DNA of 7,992 bases from Candidatus Atribacteria bacterium 1244-E10-H5-B2 (GCA_003575245.1 NMQN01000024.1:1-7992), one strand, 5' to 3'. Shown: positions 1 through 5,604, numbered from the stretch's first letter. Translations and numbers: made by a program. Notes: generated by a model from the letters alone, not told the origin.

Positions 1-1094
1 CCTTTATATAAAGAATAATTTATAATATGAAATATGCCACCTTCCATCGCTTTAATACCATAACTATTTAAGGCATTAGGATTTGCTAAAACGGCTACTG
101 CTACTCCTACTCCTAAAAGCATATAACCAATCTGGGAAACTGAATGATAAGCCATAAGTCTCTTTATATCTTTCTGGATAATAGCCATAGTAACTCCGAT
201 AAACATAGATAAAAGACCAAAAATAATAATTATCCAGCCTATGGTTAAAGTATTCATAGTAATATTATATAAAGAAAAAACTACCCTAAATAAAGCATAT
301 AGACTGGCTTGACTTGCTACTATTAACATCATAGTAATGGGTGCTGGAGCTTCTCCGTAGGCGTCAGGTACCCACATATGCAGGGGGGCTGCTCCTGCCT
401 TCATAGCCAGGACTGAGATTAAAATACATAAAGCAATCTTGTCTAATTGAGAGTATTTAATCATCTTGGCTATAACTGCAAGATTAAGAGTACCATACTG
501 CCCGTAAAATATTCCTGCAACAAATAAAACCATAAGGGCAGATATTGTACTAACCACCATATATTTAAAACCCGCTTCTACCGGTTCACCCAAATCAACC
601 CCTCTGAAACAAATTAAGACAACAGAAGCAATAGAAGAAATTTCTAAAAAGACAAAGAAATTAAACATATCACCGGTAAACACCATTCCAAACATACCCA
701 CAGTTAAAAGCAATAATAGAGGATAATATTTATCAAGTCCACTATGCTGCTTCATAAAACTTAAAGAATAAACTGCCCCCAAAAAAGAAACAACTGCAAT
801 AATTAAACCCATAAATATACTCATTGCATCTATCTGGAACATAATCCTGATGGGGAATTTTAACCCTGAAGGCAAAGTCAAAGAAGGAGACGTTGCACCA
901 AAGACATAAACTTGGGGACCAACTGTTAGTATTTTAACCGCTAATATAATGGTTAAAATTAAACTTACACTTAAAGCAAGAGTGGTAAGAATTCCCATAG
1001 CTTTTTTATTTATTCGACCGATAAGTGGTACTAAAAAAGCGGCCAATAGAGGTATAGCTATTATCAATATAGGAATATGGTTCGATAGATTCAT
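1..1094 (-). CDS. Proton/cation-translocating membrane subunit, MrpD/MbhH/NuoN family (C-terminus off the left edge)
   Basis: Polytopic inner-membrane subunit of the antiporter-like family shared by complex I (NuoL/M/N), Mrp Na+/H+ antiporters and membrane-bound hydrogenases; it moves H+ or Na+ through the membrane arm. I translated 364 codons from ATG 1094. The start follows a GGAAG/GAAAGG stretch and lies 17 bases after the preceding stop. Family hallmarks seen: FQIDAMS near residue 87; FTGDMFNFFVFLE with the key glutamate E151 of the fifth helix; AMKAGAAPLHMWVPDAYGEAP with the key lysine K232; IQKDIKRLMAYHSVSQIGYM (307-324); and HIINYSLYK (356-364), matching the HxxNH.L(F/Y)K motif of the discontinuous helix. 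Family members are about 480-500 aa, so roughly the last quarter is outside. The N-terminus and motif wording fit MrpD/MbhH best, but NuoN-like is not excluded. It is probably co-transcribed with the 45-aa membrane protein upstream. Confidence 0.9.
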   Translation of the reverse strand, partial: MNLSNHIPILIIAIPLLAAFLVPLIGRINKKAMGILTTLALSVSLILTIILAVKILTVGPQVYVFGATSPSLTLPSGLKFPIRIMFQIDAMSIFMGLIIAVVSFLGAVYSLSFMKQHSGLDKYYPLLLLLTVGMFGMVFTGDMFNFFVFLEISSIASVVLICFRGVDLGEPVEAGFKYMVVSTISALMVLFVAGIFYGQYGTLNLAVIAKMIKYSQLDKIALCILISVLAMKAGAAPLHMWVPDAYGEAPAPITMMLIVASQASLYALFRVVFSLYNITMNTLTIGWIIIIFGLLSMFIGVTMAIIQKDIKRLMAYHSVSQIGYMLLGVGVAVAVLANPNALNSYGIKAMEGGIFHIINYSLYK

Positions 1095-1111
1095 CCTTTC
1101 AACTTCCTTGC

Positions 1112-1249
1112 TTAGTCTTTATCCAGGTTAAATTGCTTGTATTGTCCTTTTCCTTTGTATATATCCCAAATAGTTAATATTGTTACTATTACAAAAGAAG
1201 CAACAAAATATATAGTAGCTATTAATATTACAATCATAAAAGTACCCAT
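1112..1249 (-). CDS. 45-aa single-pass membrane protein preceding the MrpD-like gene
   Basis: Small protein beginning MGTFMIVILIATIYF. Residues 3-27 form one long hydrophobic helix, followed by a charged tail (IWDIYKGKGQYKQFNLDKD), probably cytoplasmic. It has AAGGAGG eleven bases before the ATG and ends 17 bases before the start of the MrpD-like gene, so the two are very likely one operon. I do not recognise the family. Its place directly before an ion-translocating subunit suggests a small accessory subunit of the same complex, but that rests on position only. No homologue is claimed. Confidence 0.8.
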   Translation of the reverse strand: MGTFMIVILIATIYFVASFVIVTILTIWDIYKGKGQYKQFNLDKD

Positions 1250-1291
1250 TAGTTTTTAACCCTCCTTTATTTATTTATAGAGACATACCAA

Positions 1292-1362
1292 TTACCAATC
1301 CCAACTTTCTAACTCATATTCTGACACTTTTACTGAAACGACTTGTTTACCTAGTACAAGTA
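1292..1362 (-). pseudogene. Possible C-terminal remnant of a host gene (no start codon)
   Basis: Reading toward the 45-aa gene, one frame stays open to a TAA at 1294-1292 and ends in VSEYELESWDW, a composition that looks like a genuine acidic/aromatic protein tail. The frame runs back to a TGA just beyond 1411 but contains no ATG and no start with a ribosome site. From 1366 rightward it lies out of frame inside the lipoprotein gene. If real, it is the end of an operon gene whose body was displaced when the element to the right inserted near 1341-1365. A 24-codon open stretch can also arise by chance in this sequence, so confidence is low. Confidence 0.25.
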
Positions 1363-1365
1363 CTA
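1341..1365. repeat. Nested inverted repeats between lipoprotein and host operon; possible attachment site
   Basis: ACTTGT (1341-1346) and ACAAGT (1356-1361) are perfect inverted arms around a 9-base spacer. Overlapping them, TAGTAC (1352-1357) and GTACTA (1360-1365) form a second perfect inverted repeat with a 2-base centre that includes the lipoprotein stop codon. There is no T-run, so it is a poor terminator. Two short arms around a 6-9 base spacer is the general form of a tyrosine-recombinase core site, and this lies at the junction between host-like and accessory genes. A matching copy was not found in the rest of the window. Confidence 0.3.
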
Positions 1366-1908
1366 ATGTGTGTAAGAAGGTGGGGTGATGGTCAGCTGAA
1401 GTTCTTTCTTCTCAACTAACTTCATGGTTTTGAATATCCTGCTACCATCTACAAGCTCTCCTCCAAGATTTTCACCGTATTCGCCGACAATCTGTATAAT
1501 TTTATCGGATTGACCACGAGGAGTGAATAATACCGACACTTCATATGGGCCTTTCTTGAATTCTTCTCTTTGGGGAATTAATAGGACTGCTTTAAATTTG
1601 CCGTTGGATATAATTGTCTTTTTACTAACTCCGATATACAAATCTGAACCAGATCTTCCCCATACATTAAAATCCACAATTAGAGTTGCATCGTTTGGCA
1701 AATCCGTATTACCCGAAATTGTAACCTCACCATCATAACCATTTACATCCGTTATTATCAGATTAGAAAAAGGTCTCTCAGCTAATTGTTGTTTTTGTTC
1801 TACTGTTTGTTTAACTTCTGGCTCTGTTTCTTTCTTTTCTCCACTACAGCCACTTAGGAAAATCGCCAGTATTAAAAACAAAATTATTAAAAAATACTTC
1901 CTTTCCAT
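1363..1908 (-). CDS. Predicted lipoprotein with a C-terminal beta-sandwich-like domain
   Basis: 181-aa exported lipoprotein. The N-terminus is MERKYF, then a hydrophobic stretch (about 5-18) and a lipobox LSGC with Cys21 as the lipidation site for Lgt/signal peptidase II. A charged, Glu/Lys/Gln-rich linker (22-45) follows. Residues about 46-178 alternate hydrophobic and polar residues with many Gly/Asp turns (ISGNTDLP, YEVSVLFTPRG), as in an Ig-like or other beta-sandwich fold. I do not recognise a named family. GGAGG stands nine bases before the ATG, and the leader is repeat A, so it may share regulation with the small-gene array behind repeat B. It lies between the recombinase and the host operon. 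Mobile elements often carry such lipoproteins as cargo (for example phage superinfection-exclusion lipoproteins), but nothing in the sequence shows that role here. Confidence 0.85.
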   Translation of the reverse strand: MERKYFLIILFLILAIFLSGCSGEKKETEPEVKQTVEQKQQLAERPFSNLIITDVNGYDGEVTISGNTDLPNDATLIVDFNVWGRSGSDLYIGVSKKTIISNGKFKAVLLIPQREEFKKGPYEVSVLFTPRGQSDKIIQIVGEYGENLGGELVDGSRIFKTMKLVEKKELQLTITPPSYTH

Positions 1909-1918
1909 TTCTTTAATC

Positions 1919-2180
1919 CTCCATATATTTATTTAATAAATCGCTCAGAATATCCCCTAAAATAGGGTCCCTGATAGCCTGATTAGCGTTTATTTAACCC
2001 TACTGGTAGGGGATTATCAACCCCCTTTTTACCAAAATAGCTAAAAGTTATGATAAATAAGGTTTTCCGTCAATCTGGCCAGAATCAGGCCTTCAAATTT
2101 GCGTTTTAAGGGGGGTCAAATTTAATTAACGTATAATCATAAGCGTAAATTCGATATTTCCGTTAAAAACTTGCACTTAT
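1919..2180 (-). repeat. Repeat A: ~250-bp non-coding module, diverged copy of 7022-7275
   Basis: Fills the gap between the recombinase stop and the lipoprotein ribosome site. It aligns end to end and in the same orientation with repeat B at 7022-7275. Shared blocks, plus strand and in order: ATTTAA..ATCGCTCA(G/A)AATA.CCCCTAAAA; ATCA(A/C)CCCCCTTTT; GCCTTCAAATTT(G)CG.TTTTAAG; AT(C)ATAAGCGTAAA; and CCCGTTA-like sequence at the far end. Identity is perhaps two-thirds by eye. On the minus strand A has two small hairpins, CCCTAC/GTAGGG (1998-2011) and CCCTA/TAGGG (1955-1967). A weak promoter-like pair (TTGACG, 17 bases, TAACTT, about 2050-2080) sits upstream of them. No protein of useful length is encoded. 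The best reading is a duplicated promoter plus structured leader; a recombination site is the alternative. Confidence 0.75.
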
Positions 2181-2182
2181 AC

Positions 2183-2860
2183 CTAAATCAATTTCCTTTG
2201 AATTAAATTTTGTGGGTGCAACCGATTTCTCTCTTCTCTCTGATCATCGGTTATCAGGTGAGTATATATTTGCGTAGAAGCCAGGCTCTCGTGGCCTAAA
2301 AAATTCTGTATCTTTCTTATGTCCATTCCCGCATTAAGATAATGGGTAGCGATTGAGTGTCTTAACATATGCGGAGTAACCTTTTTATTTATCCCGGCCT
2401 CTATTCCATATCTTTCGGTATTCCTCTGAATATTCATTTTGGTTATCCTGGTCCCGGTCCTGCTCAAAAATAAAGCCCTGCTTTTATTGCCTTTCCAAAC
2501 CTGACGAGCCTTCAAATAGCCTTGTAATATCTTTATCGCTTCATTAGTTAATGTGGCCTCACGTTCCCGGTTACCCTTACCTAATACCTTTACGATTCCC
2601 CTCTTAAAATCGATATTATTTAAGTCCAGGTTAATCAATTCTTTTAGTCTGATCCCACTGGAATAGAATAAGTGAAGGATCGCATAATCTCGTTTAGCCA
2701 TAAATAGCTTATTCCTACTTCTTTTTAGCCATTTGTCTTTATTCTGTTTCTTCTCTTTTAGCTCTTCTTTATATCCCCTGCCTTCAAAGTAGGGTTGATT
2801 AAGCAAGCGCTCAATCTCTTCTATGCTTAGATACTTAGGGATTCTCTTAATTGCCTTCAT
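2183..2860 (-). CDS. Tyrosine recombinase/integrase, catalytic domain only
   Basis: 225-aa site-specific recombinase of the XerC/D-integrase superfamily. All six catalytic residues are visible: R71 (SGIRLKEL), K95 (LGKGNRE), H164 and R167 (PHMLRHS), H190 (LGHES) and the nucleophile Y199 (IYTHL). The protein begins almost directly with the catalytic domain (PKYLSIEEIERLL). The N-terminal SAM-like core-binding domain of Xer proteins and phage integrases (normally about 100 aa) is missing. A strong promoter directly upstream (2891-2919) and AGAGGT seven bases before the ATG show that this is the native start, not a truncation. Residues about 25-53 are a highly charged insertion (KEELKEKKQNKDKWLKR). 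Catalytic-domain-only forms are known among FimB/FimE-type invertases and some mobile elements. Its substrate sites are unknown; candidates are the flanking 250-bp repeats or the site near 1341. Confidence 0.93.
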   Translation of the reverse strand: MKAIKRIPKYLSIEEIERLLNQPYFEGRGYKEELKEKKQNKDKWLKRSRNKLFMAKRDYAILHLFYSSGIRLKELINLDLNNIDFKRGIVKVLGKGNREREATLTNEAIKILQGYLKARQVWKGNKSRALFLSRTGTRITKMNIQRNTERYGIEAGINKKVTPHMLRHSIATHYLNAGMDIRKIQNFLGHESLASTQIYTHLITDDQREERNRLHPQNLIQRKLI

Positions 2861-3193
2861 TTCAAATACCTCTTTTTAAACTTTATGCTTATTATATAGA
2901 ATAGCTTATTCTTTGTCAAGTGTTTTGTTATATAATACACATAAAATAACAATATAAAAAAGCATATAATCTAAAAAGCCTTATTTTATAGTAGTTTCAG
3001 GCTATACTTTTTTTTATAAAATATTAGTGTTTTGTTATTATTCTTTCAATTAGTGATAATTTAACGATTTAATGATTACCGAATAACTGCTTCCGAAATT
3101 TTCGGTCAATTAAAAAAGATTTTTCGATAACCCTTTTTTGCCTTTTTATGCTTGTATTTTGTCATTATACTTTACATAATTTATCTGTTTTGC
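2861..3193. other. AT-rich intergenic region with short repeats and a palindrome
   Basis: 333 bases between the 51-aa gene and the recombinase, with no supportable coding sequence on either strand. Besides the recombinase promoter it holds a 13-base direct repeat AGTGTTTTGTTAT at 2919-2931 and 3026-3038, the first copy overlapping the -35 box. It also holds a palindrome CCGAAA-t-TTTCGG at 3093-3105 and a copy of TACTTTACATAA (3168-3179) that recurs at the right end. A CCTTTTTTGCCTT tract near 3132 is also found near 7852. A weak A6G/CT6 hairpin around 3115-3138 may end transcription of the upstream array. The layout suits a regulatory region with several protein-binding sites. Confidence 0.55.
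2891..2919 (-). promoter_or_regulatory. Consensus sigma-70 promoter of the recombinase with a palindrome in the spacer
   Basis: On the minus strand, TTGACA (2919-2914), exactly 17 bases, then TATAAT (2896-2891): a perfect match at both hexamers, about 30 bases before the recombinase ATG. The spacer contains a perfect inverted repeat, AGAATA-gct-TATTCT on the plus strand (2898-2912). That is an ideal position for a repressor that would occlude RNA polymerase, so the promoter is probably strong but repressed. The repressor is unknown; the HTH protein at 7469-7666 is one candidate. Confidence 0.85.
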
Positions 3194-3349
3194 CTACCCT
3201 CTAGTGGCCATCCCTACATACGGGTTCCCTTCTTTTGGAAATGGTACTGCCATAATTTTCTCTAGCAATTCTTCTAAAGAAGTTTCTTCGTCATCCCTGT
3301 AATCTTTTAGTAACCCCCAAATTATTTTTCTGTATTCTTTTTTAGTCAA
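3194..3349 (-). CDS. 51-aa hypothetical protein, TTG start
   Basis: Starts at TTG 3349, six bases after GTAGGTGA, a good ribosome site that contains the stop codon of the preceding zinc-ribbon gene, so translation is probably coupled. The protein begins MTKKEYRKIIWGLLKDYRDD, continues EETSLEELLEKIM and ends PYVGMATRG. The first part is a likely amphipathic helical pair; the second is a Pro/Gly-rich tail. No other start with a ribosome site exists in the frame. Function is not recognised. It is the last gene of the small-gene array before the recombinase regulatory region. Confidence 0.72.
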   Translation of the reverse strand: MTKKEYRKIIWGLLKDYRDDEETSLEELLEKIMAVPFPKEGNPYVGMATRG

Positions 3350-3355
3350 CTGTTT

Positions 3356-3505
3356 TCACCTACCTTTTATTATCTTTATTATCTTTTCGACATCTACCCC
3401 ATCTTTCATTTTAATCGGTTTGCTCCCACAAATTGGACACACCAAAATTATTTTTCGCCTACGCCGGCACCACCCGCAAACTAAGCATTTATATCTTGGT
3501 AACAT
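3356..3505 (-). CDS. 49-aa zinc-ribbon protein
   Basis: Very small protein with two cysteine knuckles: C7-x2-C10 (with an extra C13) and C23-x2-C26, separated by a strongly basic stretch (CRRRRK, 13-18). This is the pattern of a rubredoxin-like zinc ribbon. The C-terminal half is Lys/Ile-rich (VEKIIKIIKGR) and probably helical. Such proteins usually bind zinc and act in nucleic-acid or protein contacts; the target here is unknown. AAGGGGA stands before ATG 3505. The gene ends six bases before the TTG of the 51-aa gene, whose ribosome site overlaps this stop. It is the second zinc ribbon in the window (see 7266-7469), though the two are not evidently related beyond the fold. Confidence 0.75.
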   Translation of the reverse strand: MLPRYKCLVCGWCRRRRKIILVCPICGSKPIKMKDGVDVEKIIKIIKGR

Positions 3506-3527
3506 TTCAAATCCCCTTTTATTGTAG

Positions 3528-3545
3528 AAAACCCTTTGTTAAGGG
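3528..3545 (-). terminator. Weak hairpin with short T-run in the leader of the zinc-ribbon gene
   Basis: On the minus strand CCCTT-AACA-AAGGG is followed by TTTTC. The 5-bp stem and short T-run make a weak intrinsic terminator or attenuator between the putative promoter at 3547-3574 and the zinc-ribbon start. A similar AAAGGGTTTT hairpin lies at 7811-7832. Confidence 0.3.
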
Positions 3546-3546
3546 A

Positions 3547-3574
3547 TAGATAAGACCCTTCCCCTTTTTGTCAA
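3547..3574 (-). promoter_or_regulatory. Putative promoter for the zinc-ribbon/51-aa gene pair
   Basis: TTGACA (3574-3569) is a perfect -35 box. Sixteen bases on is TATCTA (3552-3547), a poor -10 match. It lies in the 148-base gap between the 47-aa gene and the zinc-ribbon gene, the only sizeable gap in this part of the array, which supports an internal promoter. Confidence 0.4.
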
Positions 3575-3653
3575 GATAACGTTCTTTTTGTTCTTTTTAT
3601 TTTTAGATAGTAAATTGGATCACCCAGTAACCCAATTATAAGTTATAAAGCAA

Positions 3654-3797
3654 TTACCATATTCTGCGAATTAGCTTTCTGCCTATTACCTTGTTTTTTA
3701 TTCTCCTGGTAATTTTCTTAGGATCGCCGGAAGCCACCTTTGAAACATCGTTAGCTATCCTGGCCAGGTTAAAAAGAAAAGATATTAGTTTATTCAT
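3654..3797 (-). CDS. 47-aa small basic protein
   Basis: Sequence [46 protein letters not shown]. An N-terminal amphipathic/hydrophobic helix (3-20) is followed by a strongly basic C-terminal half ([14 protein letters not shown]). From memory this LARIANDV...SGDPKKI.RR.KNK.IGR pattern resembles short hypothetical proteins seen in phages and other mobile elements; no function is known to me. The ATG lies in an ATGA overlap with the stop of the 53-aa gene upstream, and a run of eight G followed by TG just before it supplies the ribosome site. Basic charge and small size suggest nucleic-acid or membrane-surface binding, which is inference. Confidence 0.8.
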   Translation of the reverse strand: MNKLISFLFNLARIANDVSKVASGDPKKITRRIKNKVIGRKLIRRIW

Positions 3798-3955
3798 TTA
3801 ACACCCCCCCCTAATTTAATAAGTTTATTAATCGCTTCCAGAGCCCACAAAAACGAATTTCTTTGTTTTACCGTTAGCCTTTTATCCTTTAGTTTTTTAC
3901 CATAAAAGCTTTTAGTTTTTTCTAAATCCTCTAACTTCACCTTTTGAGGACACAT
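3794..3955 (-). CDS. 53-aa hypothetical basic protein
   Basis: Begins [20 protein letters not shown] and continues [23 protein letters not shown] before a glycine-rich end (LGGGVK), where the codons for the glycines are the G-run used as ribosome site by the next gene. Mostly helical and lysine-rich. Its start overlaps the last 19 bases of the preceding gene, and a TAA stands directly upstream in frame, so ATG 3955 is the first possible start; AAGGA lies about 12 bases before it. Coupling at both ends (19-base overlap upstream, ATGA downstream) supports its reality. No family is recognised. Confidence 0.68.
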   Translation of the reverse strand: MCPQKVKLEDLEKTKSFYGKKLKDKRLTVKQRNSFLWALEAINKLIKLGGGVK

Positions 3956-4161
3956 CGATTAAACACTTCCTTAGAAAAGATCGAGTCAAATTCATTTTTT
4001 AATTCACCATTTTTTTTAATATATTCCTTAAAATTCTTCTCGGTCATTTCGCTCCTGTGTAAAGAAACTACTTTATGGACTACCTCTTTAAATCCGATTA
4101 ATAATTTTGAAGCTCTTCTAAAATATTCTTCTTCTTCTTTAGTCAATTTTCCTTTTTTCAT
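3937..4161 (-). CDS. 74-aa hypothetical charged helical protein
   Basis: Begins MKKGKLTKEEEEYFRRASKLL and is rich in Lys and Glu throughout, with amphipathic helices (LLIGFKEVVHKVVSLHR; EKNFKEYIKKNGELKNEF). There are no Cys pairs, membrane segment or recognised motif. It starts ten bases after the stop of the 65-aa gene, whose final AAAAGGCGG probably serves as the ribosome site, and it overlaps the next start by 19 bases. Its position within a coupled run makes it very likely translated. Function unknown. Confidence 0.75.
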   Translation of the reverse strand: MKKGKLTKEEEEYFRRASKLLIGFKEVVHKVVSLHRSEMTEKNFKEYIKKNGELKNEFDSIFSKEVFNRCVLKR

Positions 4162-4171
4162 TTTCTTATAT

Positions 4172-4369
4172 TTACCGCCTTTTTTTTAGCAATAGTTCGT
4201 TATAGTCCACGCTTTCCCCGGGGCCTATTTCGCCTATGACCACGCCCCGGAGATTGTATAATTTTATTTTAGGATGGTTCCTTTCTTTAATGCTTTTTCG
4301 TTCTTTTCTGTCGTTGCCTTTTTTGACCAATTTGTGAAGTTTTCCGACTAAATTTTTGTTTATTTTCAT
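4172..4369 (-). CDS. 65-aa hypothetical strongly basic protein
   Basis: Begins MKINKNLVGKLHKLVKKGND; the first half is Lys/Arg-rich (RKERKSIKERNH). The second half looks like beta strands with a tight Gly/Pro turn (LRGVVIGEIGPGESVDYNELL) and a basic end (KKRR). The ATG abuts the TAA of the HNH endonuclease gene with no gap, and AAGGAG inside the last codons of that gene provides the ribosome site, so the two are translationally coupled. That does not show a shared function. No family is recognised. Confidence 0.75.
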   Translation of the reverse strand: MKINKNLVGKLHKLVKKGNDRKERKSIKERNHPKIKLYNLRGVVIGEIGPGESVDYNELLLKKRR

Positions 4370-5194
4370 TTAATTTACTCCTTTTTTAAGTCCAAGAGGG
4401 CCTATAAGCAGGGCACGAAAGTACTTTATCCAATTTTCTCTATTAGAATTTACCTTAGTATTGCAACCCACACATAAAGTTATTAAGTTATTAGGGTTAC
4501 AATTCTTCTTATCATAATCTATATGGTGGATAGAAAGAGCTCTATCACTTTGTAACTCTCCACATAGTTGACAGGTGTAGTGGTCTCGTTCCCTGATGTT
4601 CCTTCTTAAGGTTCTTGTCCAGTCAACTGAATAAGGTTCAAACGAGATACCACCTTGCCAAAGATAACACTTGTCCCCTTTACGTGCTTCACTCATTTTT
4701 CGTTTATGTTCTTCAGAAAATGGAGGCATCTTCTTACCCTTATGTGCTTCACTCATTTTTCTTTTTGCTTCTTCGGAATGCTTATAACCTTTTTGGCTTT
4801 CACTCATTTTTCTTTTTGCTTCTTCGGAATGCTTATTACCTTTATGACTTTCACTTATTTTTCTCTTTGTTTCTTCAGAAAGTTTTTTCCCTGTCATAGC
4901 TTTGCTTATATTTCTCTTCCACTCTTCAGAAAAAATTTTTCCTGTTAGAGCTTTACTTATACTCTCTCCCATTTTTGCTAATCTTTCATCTGTTTCTTTA
5001 GTTAAACCTTTACTCCAAGGGATGTTACCTTTATGGCTTTCACTATTTTTCTTTTTAACTTCAGGTCTATTATTAACTATCTTCATAATTTTGCTTAAAT
5101 TTTCTCTATACTCCCCAGAGAGCGTCCTACCTTTAAGTGCTTTGCTTAAATTCTCTCTATGCTCTTTTGTTCTTACATAAACTCCACTTGGCAT
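4370..5194 (-). CDS. HNH endonuclease with NUMOD3 repeats (homing-type)
   Basis: 274-aa DNA endonuclease. Residues 9-173 are about nine NUMOD3-type units of the form SEE.KRKMSE..KG, a modular DNA-binding motif typical of GIY-YIG and HNH homing nucleases. A linker, CYLWQGGISFEPYSVDWTRT (176-195), is typical of this group and leads into the HNH domain. The domain has zinc knuckles C208-x2-C211 and C241-x2-C244, the catalytic HH pair (H223-H224, in SIHHIDY), and NPNNLITL (233-240) with the domain Asn. All parts are present, so it should be active. Such genes spread by cutting alleles that lack them and are common in phages and mobile elements. It is free-standing, with no intron signs seen. The start follows a weak GAAG site, and the stop abuts the next start. 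Confidence 0.93.
   Translation of the reverse strand: MPSGVYVRTKEHRENLSKALKGRTLSGEYRENLSKIMKIVNNRPEVKKKNSESHKGNIPWSKGLTKETDERLAKMGESISKALTGKIFSEEWKRNISKAMTGKKLSEETKRKISESHKGNKHSEEAKRKMSESQKGYKHSEEAKRKMSEAHKGKKMPPFSEEHKRKMSEARKGDKCYLWQGGISFEPYSVDWTRTLRRNIRERDHYTCQLCGELQSDRALSIHHIDYDKKNCNPNNLITLCVGCNTKVNSNRENWIKYFRALLIGPLGLKKGVN
4750..4836 (-). repeat. Recent 51-bp tandem duplication inside the NUMOD3 array
   Basis: A 36-base block is identical at 4750-4785 and 4801-4836, a period of 51 bases or 17 codons, equal to one NUMOD3 unit. Units further left and right follow the same period with more changes. The DNA-binding array therefore grew by in-frame tandem duplication, the last event being recent. 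Confidence 0.85.
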
Positions 5195-5200
5195 ACCGTT

Positions 5201-5377
5201 TTACTTCTTTCTTAGATTTGGGTTATCAGAATATCCCCAGAATCTACCATCAGCGCCAACTAATATTTTGCAATTTGCGGCAGAGGAATAAGCATTGTAA
5301 TGTCTACTATCTATCCAGAGCAATTTCCCTCTTTTTGTAATGTAATGCGGAGTTGTTTCATTTGGGTTAATTTTCAT
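5201..5377 (-). CDS. 58-aa hypothetical protein
   Basis: Begins MKINPNETTPHYITKRGKLL; Tyr, Trp and Asn are frequent (WIDSRHYNAYSSAANC; GRFWGYSDNPN) and the end is basic (LRKK). It looks like a small beta-rich fold. The ribosome site AAGGAGG plus ATTGAA before ATG 5377 is identical to that of the gene starting at 6758, which strongly supports the start. It ends seven bases before the endonuclease ATG, so the two are one transcriptional unit. I do not recognise a family. Confidence 0.78.
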   Translation of the reverse strand: MKINPNETTPHYITKRGKLLWIDSRHYNAYSSAANCKILVGADGRFWGYSDNPNLRKK

Positions 5378-5388
5378 TTCAATCCTCC

Positions 5389-5604
5389 TTAATTATTTAT
5401 AATAAAATTTTTATAAGCATAAGCATATTTATTTTCACCATCAGTTACCACTGCAAGTTTTACATTTTTATTTTTGTATGTTCCCAAGAGCCTCTCTTTC
5501 CCTATCCAAGCATCTCCATAGTTACAATCCTCTTCCCATTCAATATCATTTTCGTCAATATAGTACGAGATTTCTCCTTCCCCTTCATATACTGGGATTC
5601 TCAC
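5389..5604 (-). CDS. 71-aa acidic hypothetical protein, GTG start
   Basis: I place the start at GTG 5604, because a perfect AAGGAGGTGA lies five bases upstream. The in-frame ATG at 5682 would lie deep inside the preceding gene and has no ribosome site. The protein reads MRIPVYEGEGEISYYIDEND, then WEEDCNYGDAWIGKERLLGTY and a strand-rich end (VKLAVVTDGENKYAYAYKNF). It is acidic and rich in Tyr, probably a small beta-sheet fold. It overlaps the upstream gene by 20 bases, so translation is coupled, and it ends 11 bases before the 58-aa gene. No family recognised; an acidic small phage-like protein could be an inhibitor or DNA mimic, but that is a guess. Confidence 0.78.
   Translation of the reverse strand: MRIPVYEGEGEISYYIDENDIEWEEDCNYGDAWIGKERLLGTYKNKNVKLAVVTDGENKYAYAYKNFIINN

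Noticed and set aside
949..1738. Plus-strand open frames opposite the MrpD-like gene and the lipoprotein
   Set aside because: No ribosome sites and no recognisable content; both are shadows of well-supported minus-strand genes.
1990..2025. Six-codon TTG/GTG-ATA...TAG open frame after the G-run in both repeat copies (possible leader peptide)
   Set aside because: Too short to separate from chance; the residues differ between copies and only the first codons align.
2017..2117. Long-range pairing of C5 and G6 tracts within repeat A
   Set aside because: The matching position in repeat B has a C tract instead of the G tract, so the helix is not conserved between copies.
4750..4836. Regularly spaced near-identical repeats resembling a CRISPR array
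   Set aside because: The period is 51 bases (17 codons), in frame within a coding gene, and the intervening sequence is repeat-derived rather than unique spacers.
4615..5180. Several overlapping plus-strand open frames rich in Phe/Leu/Ser
   Set aside because: They are the antisense of the Lys/Glu/Ser-rich NUMOD3 repeats; no ribosome sites, and the opposite strand encodes a clear endonuclease.
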